Assembly (NCBI RefSeq): GCF_003115775.1
Contig: NZ_QEES01000002.1
Span: 1,860,001-1,924,000 of the forward strand
Reading direction: 5' to 3'
Length of the DNA: 64,000 nucleotides
Source: Cellulomonas sp. WB94
Lineage (GTDB): Bacteria; Actinomycetota; Actinomycetes; Actinomycetales; Cellulomonadaceae
Under the pieces are notes generated by a model. It saw only the letters and a program-made list of their open reading frames with translations. It was not told where the DNA came from and made no database searches. Position numbers and translations under genes: made by a program. Below are positions 26,959 through 35,339 of the stretch, piece after piece. Numbering within the stretch: position 1 is the stretch's first letter; each line of letters opens with the position of its first letter.

Positions 26959-26986
26959 GCGCCGATCTGGCCAGTATCGTCAGCAC

Positions 26987-27559
26987 ATGCAACTTGCCGA
27001 CCTCCAGAACCGTGTCCGCATCGCGCTGACGACCACGATCGTCAACGAGTGGTCCCTGCTCAGCCTGGCTGCGGGCACGAGCCGCCCCAGCGAGCGGGCC
27101 GTGGCGTTCCACCTGGGCTGGTACCTGCGACCGATGGTCGAGGAGACCTGGGACATCGACTGCGAGTACAACCGGTCGGGCATGCACCTCGAGGAGTCGG
27201 TGCGGCTCGTGGACGACGAGGGTCGGCGCATCCCGGACCTGATCGTCCACCACCGGGGCAAGCTCGGTCCCGAGCACAACCTGCTGCTGCTCGAGCTCGC
27301 GACCGACCGCGCGGACGTGGACGTGGACAAGGCGGCCGCCGGCGACTTCGGTCGCGCACGAGCTCTGCAGGCGCGCTTCGGGTACCAGTACGCGGCGGTG
27401 CTCGACCTGCGGATCGGGGCTGCCGGCGCCGTGCAGCCCGTCACCCCGCACTGGCAGTGGGCGGAGCACGACGGCGGTCCGGTCGACGCGGGCGACGTCT
27501 ACGAGCCGGACGTGCTCGCGGAGATCATCGGGCGCGCCGAGAAGAGCCTGCCGCGGTGA
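26987..27559 (+). CDS. Conserved hypothetical protein with a PD-(D/E)xK-like core lacking the lysine
   Basis: A 190-residue protein. The segment CEYNRSGMHLE followed by RIPDLIVHHRG and NLLLLELATD has the spacing of small restriction-like proteins usually written PDIIVHRRG...NLLVVEVK. Here the final E-x-K is E-L-A-T, so the catalytic lysine appears replaced and nuclease activity is doubtful. Function is unknown. TATCGT (26975-26980) is exactly 6 nt before the ATG and there is no Shine-Dalgarno, suggesting a leaderless transcript. It directly follows the IS3 relic. Confidence 0.7.
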   Translation: MQLADLQNRVRIALTTTIVNEWSLLSLAAGTSRPSERAVAFHLGWYLRPMVEETWDIDCEYNRSGMHLEESVRLVDDEGRRIPDLIVHHRGKLGPEHNLLLLELATDRADVDVDKAAAGDFGRARALQARFGYQYAAVLDLRIGAAGAVQPVTPHWQWAEHDGGPVDAGDVYEPDVLAEIIGRAEKSLPR

Positions 27560-27627
27560 CTCGACCCGCTCAGCGCGGCGGGTCTGCAACCTCTACCGAA
27601 CAGGTCCCGGCCGCCGATGTACCAGTC

Positions 27628-27906
27628 ATGAGAACGCTCACACAGGCGGGTAGCAACCCGCTCGCCGTCGACCGCGACGACTCGCGCGACGCCGCCCAGA
27701 AGGCTGCGCTGCTGCGGGCACGGGTGCGCGACACGACGGTGCGCCTGAGCCTGGCGATGTTCCGGGCCCGCGGCTACGCCGAGGTGTGGGGGATGGAGGC
27801 GGAAGCCCTCGTCTGGGAGGCGAACGCCGACAGCATCCGCGCCGACCTGGCCGAGCTGAACGGCCAGCTGGCTGCCCTCGAGGTCGGGCACGGACTGGCT
27901 GCCTGA
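27628..27906 (+). CDS. Small hypothetical protein
   Basis: 92 residues, predicted soluble and almost entirely helical (AAQKAALLRARVRDTTVRLS, EALVWEANADSIRADLAELN). No family was recognised. It lies 68 bp after the preceding hypothetical gene and 55 bp before the DUF1304 gene on the same strand. The ribosome binding site is weak, so the start is uncertain. Confidence 0.5.
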   Translation: MRTLTQAGSNPLAVDRDDSRDAAQKAALLRARVRDTTVRLSLAMFRARGYAEVWGMEAEALVWEANADSIRADLAELNGQLAALEVGHGLAA

Positions 27907-27961
27907 CGGGTCGGCCGCGCAGGGGGCGCCGACCCCGGTCCATCCGCGACATACTGCCCGG

Positions 27962-28348
27962 ATGCTCATCGCAGCCGTTGTCCTCGCTGTCCTCGCCGGT
28001 CTCCTGCACGCGTGGATCTTCGTCATGGAGTCGGTGCTGTTCGACCGTCCGTCGATCCACGCGCGCTTCGCGGTCCGCAGCCAGGACGTCCCGGTCGTCC
28101 GCCCATGGGCGTACAACCAGGGCTTCTACAACCTGTTCCTCGGCATCGTCGCGCTCATCGGCGCCGTCGTCGCGGCGACCGGGCAGCACGGGGTCGGCCT
28201 CGCGCTCGTGCTGGCATCGTGCGGGTCGATGCTCGCGGCGGCACTTGTTCTCGTCGCTTCGGAGCGCTCCATGGCGCGGGCCGCCGCGACCCAGGGGACG
28301 CTGCCGCTGCTCGCTGTCGTCGCCGCCGTCGCGGCTCTGCTCGCATGA
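27962..28348 (+). CDS. DUF1304-family small membrane protein
   Basis: 128 residues with four hydrophobic segments. The family signature is HAWIFVMESVLFDRP near the N-terminus followed by NQGFYNLFLGIVALIG. The biochemical function of DUF1304 proteins is not established. It overlaps the downstream gene by four bases (ATGA), so the two are co-translated. CATACT lies 6 nt before the ATG, a near match to the leaderless pattern seen elsewhere in the window. Confidence 0.85.
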   Translation: MLIAAVVLAVLAGLLHAWIFVMESVLFDRPSIHARFAVRSQDVPVVRPWAYNQGFYNLFLGIVALIGAVVAATGQHGVGLALVLASCGSMLAAALVLVASERSMARAAATQGTLPLLAVVAAVAALLA

Positions 28349-29055
28349 GCACCACGCCCGACGCTCGCCTGGACCACCTGGCGGACCTCGTCGTCGTCCA
28401 GGACATGTTCCTGGCCACGATCGGTGACGTCGACCCGGCTACCCCCGTCCCGTGGTGCGGTGACTGGCGCGTGCGCGACCTCGTCGAGCACCTCGCGCGG
28501 GTCCACCACTGGGCGGCCGCGAAGGCCCGCAGCACACGGGAGAAGCCGCTCGGGCAGGGGCCCTTCGTGCTCGAGGACCTCTACCGCGCGTGCGCCACCG
28601 AGCTGCGGGACACGCTCGTCGAGCTCGGGCCGGACGCGATCGGGTCGACGTTGCTGGGCCGGGGCCCGGCGTCGTTCTGGCGGCGACGCCAGCTGCACGA
28701 GACGCTCGTGCACCTCTGGGACCTGCGCACGGCCGGCGGCCTCGGGCTCGACGTGCGGCCCGAGGTGTGGGCGGACACCGTCGACGAGGTCGTGACCGTG
28801 ATGCAGCCGCGTCAGGTGAGCAGGGGGCGCATGCCGCGCCTGCCGTCGGCGATCGAGCTCACGGCGTCCGACGCCGATCGCACGTGGCGGCTCGACACCG
28901 CCGACGACGGCCCGGCGGTCGTCCACGTGCGCGCGCCCGCGTCCGTCCTGGCCCTGATCCTGTGGCGCCGCAGGTCACCGGACGACGGGGGCGTCGAGAT
29001 CGTGGGGGACGACGCGGTCCTGCGCGCAGCGCTGGCCGAGCCGATCACGCCCTGA
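28345..29055 (+). CDS. Maleylpyruvate-isomerase-family mycothiol-dependent protein
   Basis: A 236-residue protein of the TIGR03083/DinB-like four-helix fold. The metal-binding type histidines are in LVEHLARVHHW and QLHETLVHLWDL, and the C-terminal domain (SAIELTASDADRTW) is typical. Characterised relatives use mycothiol, the actinobacterial thiol, to isomerise maleylpyruvate; most members have unknown substrates. The start overlaps the DUF1304 stop. Two degenerate 15-bp repeats include its stop codon. Confidence 0.85.
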   Translation: MSTTPDARLDHLADLVVVQDMFLATIGDVDPATPVPWCGDWRVRDLVEHLARVHHWAAAKARSTREKPLGQGPFVLEDLYRACATELRDTLVELGPDAIGSTLLGRGPASFWRRRQLHETLVHLWDLRTAGGLGLDVRPEVWADTVDEVVTVMQPRQVSRGRMPRLPSAIELTASDADRTWRLDTADDGPAVVHVRAPASVLALILWRRRSPDDGGVEIVGDDAVLRAALAEPITP

Positions 29056-29075
29056 CTGTCGCGCCCTGACCTGTG
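29046..29075. repeat. Two 15-bp repeats across a stop codon
   Basis: CACGCCCTGACTGT and CGCGCCCTGACCTGT follow each other. The first contains the stop codon of the mycothiol-dependent protein gene. It is the shortest example of the 3'-end repeat pattern in the window. Confidence 0.55.
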
Positions 29076-29235
29076 ACCTTCGCCGATAGATGGCGGGGTT
29101 CTGCCGTTGTTGACGAATCTACCCAAAGCGGTATGAAGCGCCTACCTTGAAGCAGTGGGACACCCGCGGGTGATTGACACGAGAACCCACCGCGGCCGCG
29201 ACCGCGACCGCGGACTCCCCGCCAAGGAGCACGAC

Positions 29236-30192
29236 ATGCACCGGAAATCCCTGTTGCGTCGGCTGGCACTGGCCGTCGTCTCCGTCACAGCACTGGCCGT
29301 TCCCGTCGCCCTGGGATCTAGCGCCTCGGCAGCGATCGAAGGCCCTCTTACCTGGCAGGTCCGCGTCGGCGCCGAGTCGCCTGACATGGCCGTCACCGCG
29401 ATGAGGTTCTTGCCGAAGGAGGTCTGGGTCGACGTCGGCGACACCGTCCACTGGACTGCGGCAAGCGCCGAGCCGCACACCGTCACGTTCCTCGCGCCGG
29501 GAACCTCACTCCCCGAGTTCAACCCGTTCGACCCGTCGCAGACGATGCCTCAGGGCCCCTCGAGCTACGACGGCACCGCGTACACGAACTCCGGGATCAT
29601 CGCCACCCAGCCGATCTTCGTCTTCACCGACCCGGCGTCCAGCTACGACGTGACCTTCACGGCGACCGGCGACTTCACGTACTACTGCCTGCTGCACGGC
29701 GTGATGATGACCGGCGTCGTGCACGTCCGCGCGGCCGGTACTGCCTACCCGTACACCCAGCAGGACTACAACCGGGCCGGCAACCACGAGGCCGCGGCAG
29801 CGCTCTTCGCCGGACGCACCGCCTATCACCAGGCCAAGCTGGCGTACGCCACCACCGGCTCACAGGTACTGGTCGGGATCGACGGAGAAGGCTTCGGGGT
29901 CTCCCGGTTCGTCCGTGACAACGTCGTCGTGCACGTGGGAGAGACTGTGTCGTTCTCCACCGCCGGGCCCGGCGCGCCGCACACAGTCACGTTCGGCGAG
30001 GAGCCGCCCGGACTCGCTGTCCTCGCTCCGTCCGGCGACCCGACCCACTACGGCGGCGGCGACCTCAACAGCGGGGTGCTTGCTCCCGGGGTCCCGTTCA
30101 CCGTGACCTTCACCGCCGCTGGCACGTACCACTACATCTGCGCCATCCACGACGACATGGGGATGGTGGGCGACGTCGTCGTCGTCCCCTGA
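29236..30192 (+). CDS. Secreted protein with two cupredoxin (plastocyanin-like) domains
   Basis: A 318-residue exported protein with a Sec signal peptide ending near ALGSSASAA. Two type-1 copper folds follow: the first has PHTVTF and YYCLLHGVMM (about 80-165), the second PHTVTFG and YICAIHDDMGM (about 215-315). Each thus has a His plus Cys-x2-His-x2/3-Met set of ligands. Tandem cupredoxins may carry electrons or copper outside the cell; the partner is unknown. AAGGAG lies 7 nt before the ATG. A terminator follows 18 bp after the stop. Confidence 0.85.
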   Translation: MHRKSLLRRLALAVVSVTALAVPVALGSSASAAIEGPLTWQVRVGAESPDMAVTAMRFLPKEVWVDVGDTVHWTAASAEPHTVTFLAPGTSLPEFNPFDPSQTMPQGPSSYDGTAYTNSGIIATQPIFVFTDPASSYDVTFTATGDFTYYCLLHGVMMTGVVHVRAAGTAYPYTQQDYNRAGNHEAAAALFAGRTAYHQAKLAYATTGSQVLVGIDGEGFGVSRFVRDNVVVHVGETVSFSTAGPGAPHTVTFGEEPPGLAVLAPSGDPTHYGGGDLNSGVLAPGVPFTVTFTAAGTYHYICAIHDDMGMVGDVVVVP

Positions 30193-30210
30193 ACCCTGCA
30201 CCGAGGTTCA

Positions 30211-30237
30211 GCCCACCCGGCTCACGCCCGGGTGGGC
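30211..30237. terminator. Hairpin terminator between the cupredoxin gene and the convergent protease gene
   Basis: A perfect ten-base stem (GCCCACCCGG/CCGGGTGGGC) with a 7-nt loop, followed by TTG. Confidence 0.8.
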
Positions 30238-30350
30238 TTGATCTCGGCGAGCCGGCCCAAGAGCCCCGGTTGCAGAGGTCCAGCACTGACCCGAGGGTCG
30301 CTCCTCGTGGTCACCGCCATCACCCTGACCGCTGCGCGGCGGCGCCAGGC

Positions 30351-31519
30351 TCACTCGGTGCTGCAGGCTCCGGTCGGGACAGCGGCCGTGAGCGATTTTG
30401 CCGCGTCGACCTCGGCCGCCACCTCGTTCCAGACGAGCGCGTAGCCGACCGCGTCCTGGTTGACGGACTTCGCGAAGACGATGCCCCCGACGCGCCCGTC
30501 GGCGGTGATCAGCGGTCCACCGGAGTTGCCCGGCTGGATGTTGGCGCTGAGCTGGTAGACGGCCCGGCTGACCGAGCCCTGGCCGTAGATGTTCTGGCCC
30601 ACCGCGGTCATGGAGTCCATCACGACGGCGTCGTCCACGCGCAGCGGTCCGCCGCCGGGGTATCCGACGACGGCGCCCCGGGTGCCCGGCGCGAGCGTGT
30701 CCGGGTCGGTGGCGAGCGCGGGGACCTCGAGGGTCGGCACGGTGAGCACGGCCAGGTCCTCGTCGGGGTCGAAGAGGACGACGGTCGCGTCGTGCTGCCC
30801 GGCGGCGTCGACGACGGTGGGCTGACGCACCCCGGCGACGACGTGCGCGTTGGTGACGACGACGCCCGGCGCGATCACGACACCGGACCCCTCGACCTCC
30901 CCGCCGCATCCGGGCCCGACGAGCTGGACCACCGACTTCTCTGCGGTCGCCAGGACGGCGGCATCGACCGGGCCACTGGGCGTGACCGGCGTCGGGCTCG
31001 GTTCGCCGCCGAGGAACACGTTCGGAAAACCGTTGGGGCTGATGATGCCCTTGAGGCGGGAGACGAGGTCAGGCGGCGTCGGCAGGGCCGAGTTGAGCGC
31101 GCGGATGATCGGCGACGCCTGGACCTGCCGGCCGATCCCGCCCGCCTCGACGGTGGTCAGCCCCGACGCGAGCAGCCACGCGAGGAACAGGACCATGGCG
31201 GCCTGCAGCGCCGCCCCAGGGTCCTGGTGACCGGACCCAGGTGCAGCCGGTCGCTGGCCCGGTCGAACCGGCGCGCCGCGACGCTCCCGATGGCGCCGCC
31301 GATCAGCGAGAGCGCGAGCGTGGCGAGCACCGCGGAGACCACCTTGCCGACCGGTGCGTCGATCGAGCGCATCACGAGCGGGGCGACGACCCGCACGCCG
31401 AGAAGGAAGCCGGCGACGTACCCGGCGGTCGGGAGCACGATCCGCCCGAGGCCCGCGCGGTACCCGTGGACGGCGGCGAGCAGCATCAGGACGACGATGA
31501 CCACGGTGACGACGTTCAT
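30351..31519 (-). pseudogene. MarP-like membrane serine protease with a frameshift (or sequencing indel)
   Basis: The start at 31519 gives a CvpA-like region with four hydrophobic segments (MNVVTVVIVVLMLLAAVHGY to VTRTLG). At a run of four C on the + strand (31214-31217) the frame shifts by one; the other frame continues smoothly with AALQAAMVLFLAWLL and a trypsin-like domain: TNAHVVAG (His), DEDLAVL (Asp), QPGNSGGPL (Ser). One more G in the run would join both into a protein of about 389 residues, the expected layout of MarP, the acid-resistance protease of mycobacteria. A homopolymer sequencing error is as likely as a true mutation. Confidence 0.8.
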
Positions 31520-31616
31520 GCCCGGATCCCGGCGCGAGGGAGGGGGCGCGGCGGGCGACGGTCACGATCACGCGGTCAGCGTACGGGTGGGGGCTGGGGT
31601 CGGCAGGTCGGCGGGT

Positions 31617-33497
31617 TCAGCCGGCCGTCGTCGTGAAGGTCGCCGTCGGCCCGTACGTCGTGCCCTGCGAGTTCGACGCGACCCAGCGGTAGCGGTACGT
31701 GGTCTGTCCCGTCAGTCCGGTGAGCGTGAAGCGGACGGTCACCGCGGACGTCCCCGCCGCGACCGCTGCCTTGGCGGTGCTCTGGCCCAGCGCGGACGTC
31801 GGGCCCCACTCGACCCACGTGGTCGTGGCGAGCCGGTGCGGGTCCACGCCCGCACTGAGGACCGCACCCGTCGCGGTGAGGCCGGTGACGTTGCTCCAGC
31901 TCAGGCTCGGGGCGCCGACGGTCCCGGCGGACCTGGCCAGCACGGTGGTCCCCGCGGCGGTCGTCGCCGTGACGCGCCAGTAGTAACGGGTGCCCGACGC
32001 GAGCCCGGAGGCGGTGTAGCTGAGCTGCTGGGCCGACGTCGTCGCGGCGAGGTCGTAGCTCGGGCTCCTGCTGCCGTATGCCGTCGTCGTGCCCCACTCG
32101 AACCGGACGGTGCCGGGCAGGTCCGAGGGGTTCACCCAGGCGTACAGGCCCATCGACGTGGTGGTCACGTCCCGCTCGGAGCCTGTCACCACCGGGGCCG
32201 GCGCGGCCGTGACGGTGCGGGTGTCCGACGCGGTGTCGCCCGTCGCGTCGGTCACGAGGAGCCGTGCGGTGAAGATGCCGGCCGCGTAGGTGTGGGCGAT
32301 CGCACCGGGCGGCTGCCCCTGCCCGGACGTGGACGTGCCGTCACCGAGGTCGAGGGTCCAGCTGGTCACCCCGGTGGCCGTACGGGAGCTGCTGCCGGTG
32401 CTGCGCGACGCGTCGAACGCGACGGTCAGCGGGACGCCACCCACGCTGGTCGACGGCGTCAGGAGGGCGCTCGCCCGGCCGTGCGCGGCGGCGGTGTCCC
32501 CGGCGTCCACGAACCCCTGGAGGGCGGCGGGGGTCGAGTCCACCCGCCAGGCGCAGCTGCCGGTCGCATGGAACGCCGAGACCGCCTTGAGCTCCGGCCA
32601 GGACGTCGACATCGCCAGCGTCTCCCGGTACCAGTCCGCCCTGCGGCCAGGATCGGCCGGGTCTTCGACTGAACCCCACTCGGCGAGCATCAACGGCTTG
32701 CCGTGCGACTGGGCCCACGTGCGGAACGGCCCTGCAGCCTGGGCCATGGACTGCCACGCGGTGGGCACCGACGGGGCGCACCCATACCAGTTGTAGGGGT
32801 CCAGGGCGAGCCAGTCGACGACGTCGTCCCCCGGGTAGAAGTCGCCCGCCGGGGTGTGCGCGGTCTCGGCGAAGCCGGTCGGGGTCATCACCCAGGTCCA
32901 GGCCACGTTCGTGACCCCCTGCTGCCGGAACACCTCGACGTAGTGCCGCCACGCACCGCGGTACTCGGCCGGAGTGCCGTAGCCGGTCGCCATGTCCGGC
33001 TCGTGCTGGAACACGAGGAACACGGGCACGCCGAGGGCGGCGACCGCAGCGGCCTGCTCACGGATCCGGGCGTCCTGGTCACCGGCGGCGATCGATGCCC
33101 ACGACAGCTTCGTGCCGTCCTCCTTCTTCGGGGTGATCGAGAGCACCGGGGTGCGGTCGCGTGCGACCGACCGCAGCACGGCGTCCGGCATCAGGGGCGT
33201 GTCCCACCGGACGTAGAACCGGACCAGGTCGAGCTTGCGGCCGATCTGCTGCTCGAACGCGCTCACCGAGGTCTCGACCTCAGTCGTCGAGTCCTGCTTC
33301 GCGACGAACGCGCCGAACAGCAGGCCGCTCGGCGGGGTCAGCTGCTCGGAGGCGGTGGGAGGGTGAGACGCGCTGGTCGCTGCGGTCGCCGGCGTCGGGG
33401 CTGTCACGAAGGCGATCGCGGCGAGCGCTGCGACGAGGACGACGGCGGGGACGTCCAGGGCGGTGTGGAGAGCTGCGGCAGCTCGGGTGCGTCTCAT
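31617..33497 (-). CDS. Secreted GH26-like glycoside hydrolase with PKD and fibronectin-III-like domains
   Basis: A 626-residue exported enzyme with a signal peptide ending near TPATAATSA. The catalytic domain (about 50-335) has the GH26 pattern: acid/base glutamate in VFLVFQHEPDM and nucleophile glutamate in KPLMLAEWGS, with VAWTWVMTP between. Family members are beta-mannanases or related endo-glucanases; the exact substrate is unknown. It is followed by a PKD domain (WTLDLGDGTS, IAHTYAAGIFTARLLV) and two fibronectin-III-like modules ending TTYGPTATF. No carbohydrate-binding module was seen. It is divergent from the DUF4153 gene across 257 bp. Confidence 0.82.
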   Translation of the reverse strand: MRRTRAAAALHTALDVPAVVLVAALAAIAFVTAPTPATAATSASHPPTASEQLTPPSGLLFGAFVAKQDSTTEVETSVSAFEQQIGRKLDLVRFYVRWDTPLMPDAVLRSVARDRTPVLSITPKKEDGTKLSWASIAAGDQDARIREQAAAVAALGVPVFLVFQHEPDMATGYGTPAEYRGAWRHYVEVFRQQGVTNVAWTWVMTPTGFAETAHTPAGDFYPGDDVVDWLALDPYNWYGCAPSVPTAWQSMAQAAGPFRTWAQSHGKPLMLAEWGSVEDPADPGRRADWYRETLAMSTSWPELKAVSAFHATGSCAWRVDSTPAALQGFVDAGDTAAAHGRASALLTPSTSVGGVPLTVAFDASRSTGSSSRTATGVTSWTLDLGDGTSTSGQGQPPGAIAHTYAAGIFTARLLVTDATGDTASDTRTVTAAPAPVVTGSERDVTTTSMGLYAWVNPSDLPGTVRFEWGTTTAYGSRSPSYDLAATTSAQQLSYTASGLASGTRYYWRVTATTAAGTTVLARSAGTVGAPSLSWSNVTGLTATGAVLSAGVDPHRLATTTWVEWGPTSALGQSTAKAAVAAGTSAVTVRFTLTGLTGQTTYRYRWVASNSQGTTYGPTATFTTTAG

Positions 33498-33612
33498 GGC
33501 TCCGGGGCATCCGATCGGACGGGCCGGACCGCGGACGGTTCCGGGTGGTGCGGGCATCGGCGGGCCACGGTTCGTCCTGCTGCAGGAGTCTGCCGTGGCA
33601 GCCGTCCTATCG

Positions 33613-33624
33613 GCCACCGGTGGC
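33613..33624. promoter_or_regulatory. 12-bp palindrome in the GH26/DUF4153 divergent intergenic region
   Basis: GCCACCGGTGGC is a perfect palindrome 116 bp upstream of the GH26 gene. A second, 13-bp palindrome TCCTGCTGCAGGA is at 33575-33587. Either could be an operator, but no regulator is known and short GC palindromes arise easily by chance. Confidence 0.3.
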
Positions 33625-33754
33625 TCCCCATGATGCGCCTGGTGCACGCGGTCGCCGCCGCCAGCACGGCACGCGCACTCCCGCGCACAGAACCTGCACG
33701 GGACCCGTCGGCAGGTCGGCCACGCGCCGCACGGGTCACTCCTAGGTTTGCCCC

Positions 33755-35338
33755 ATGACCGATCCGCTCGTCCCCGCCTCCCCACGACCCGCCTCGCCCC
33801 TGCCCGGCGCGAGGACGCCCGGCACGACGGCCCCCGCCACGACGACGCTGTCACCTGCGGTGACGGCGGCACCGCCCGGCCGGATCGGTCGCCCGCTCAC
33901 GGAGTTCTGGTCGGCGTCGCGGCAGCCGGCGTCGAGCGGCACGCTCCTGGTCTGTGCGGCCGTCGGCGTCGTGGGTGCGGTCCTCCTGGTCGACCACCGG
34001 CTCGGGCTCGGCGCGGCACTCGTGGGGCTCGCGGTCTGGGCAGCGGCCGCGCCGGTGCTCGTCCGGCGGCGAGCGGTGGGAGACCTCGTGACCGCCGGGC
34101 TGTCGGTCGCCCTTGTCGCGGTGGTCGCCGTCCGCGATGCGAGCTGGGTCGCGGCGTTGTGCCTGCTGACCGCGATCCTCGTCGGAGCAGTCGCGGCGAC
34201 GTCGGCACGGTCTGCGCCCGCAGTCGTCCTCAGTGCGCTCAGCTGGGCGGCGGGCGCGTTTCGCACCCTGCCGTGGATCACGGGCGGGGCCGCGACGCTC
34301 GTCGGCTCACGTCGGGGCCGGGTGCTCGCGGTGCTGCGCAGCGTCGCGGTGACCGTCGTCCTGCTCGTGGTCTTCGGGATGCTGTTCGCGAGTGCCGACA
34401 CCGTGTTCGCGAGCTACGTGCCCCGGGTCGACCTCGGTCTGCTGCCGGGCCAGGTGGTCGTCGGAGTCCTCGTGGCACTCGTGGCGGCGACGCTCGCCGA
34501 CCTCGCCGTCGCCCCGCCGGGGTGGTCGGACGCCGAGCTGCCCCCGGGCCGGCCCGCACCGCGCGGCGAGTGGCTGCTGCCCGTGCTGGCGCTCGACGCC
34601 CTGGTGCTGGCCTTCGTGCTTGTGCAGGTCGGAGCCCTGCTCGGTGGCCACCGCCACGTCCTGGAGACCGCCGGCCTGAGCTACGCCGAGTACGCGCGGC
34701 AGGGGTTCGCCCAGCTCGTCGCCGTCACCGCGCTGACGCTCGTGGTCGTCGCCGTGGCCGCCCGCCGTGCGCCCCGCGCCTCCGAACGGGACCGGCTCGT
34801 CTCCCGGATCGCGCTGGGGGTGCTGTGCGTGGCCACGCTCGGGGTCGTGGCCTCCGCGCTGCGGCGCATGAGCCTGTACATGGACGCGTTCGGTCTGACC
34901 CGACTGCGGCTGTTCGTGGTGGTGGTCGAGGTGGTGCTCGCCGTCGTCCTCGTGCTGGTGCTGGTGGCGGGGGTGCGCTGGCGCGGCCGGTGGCTGCCGC
35001 GTGTCGTCGTCCAGGTGGTCGCCGTGGCGATGCTCGGGCTGGCGCTCGTGAACCCGGACGCGCTCATCGTCCGGTACAACGCTGCTGCCGAGCGCGACGC
35101 CTCGCTCGTCGTCGGGCTCGACGTCCAGTACCTGCAGGGGCTCTCGGCCGATGCGGTGCCGGAGATCGCCCGGCTGGACGAGCCGCTGCGGTCGTGCGTG
35201 CTGCAGCACGTCGCCGTCGAGGCGTCCGACGGCGTGGCGGAGTGGAACCTCGGCCGCGCGCGCGCCGCACAGGTGATGGGCACCGCGGACCTGACAGCAG
35301 GAACGGCCTGCGCCGACTACGCCAGCACGCGTCAGTGA
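33755..35338 (+). CDS. DUF4153 (DUF4173) polytopic membrane protein
   Basis: A 527-residue protein with about 11 hydrophobic segments, a proline/alanine/threonine-rich cytosolic N-terminus (about 50 residues) and a soluble C-terminal region of about 95 residues with NPDALIVRYN and GLDVQYLQGLSADAVPEIARL. This layout is typical of DUF4153 proteins of unknown function. TAGGTT is exactly 6 nt before the ATG and there is no Shine-Dalgarno, so the mRNA may be leaderless. It ends 1 bp from the convergent aldolase stop. Confidence 0.85.
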   Translation: MTDPLVPASPRPASPLPGARTPGTTAPATTTLSPAVTAAPPGRIGRPLTEFWSASRQPASSGTLLVCAAVGVVGAVLLVDHRLGLGAALVGLAVWAAAAPVLVRRRAVGDLVTAGLSVALVAVVAVRDASWVAALCLLTAILVGAVAATSARSAPAVVLSALSWAAGAFRTLPWITGGAATLVGSRRGRVLAVLRSVAVTVVLLVVFGMLFASADTVFASYVPRVDLGLLPGQVVVGVLVALVAATLADLAVAPPGWSDAELPPGRPAPRGEWLLPVLALDALVLAFVLVQVGALLGGHRHVLETAGLSYAEYARQGFAQLVAVTALTLVVVAVAARRAPRASERDRLVSRIALGVLCVATLGVVASALRRMSLYMDAFGLTRLRLFVVVVEVVLAVVLVLVLVAGVRWRGRWLPRVVVQVVAVAMLGLALVNPDALIVRYNAAAERDASLVVGLDVQYLQGLSADAVPEIARLDEPLRSCVLQHVAVEASDGVAEWNLGRARAAQVMGTADLTAGTACADYASTRQ

Positions 35339-35339
35339 C

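Noticed and set aside
33575-33624. Palindromes as a certain operator for the GH26 gene
   Set aside because: Two unrelated short GC palindromes without similarity to the CelR site; kept only as a low-confidence entry.
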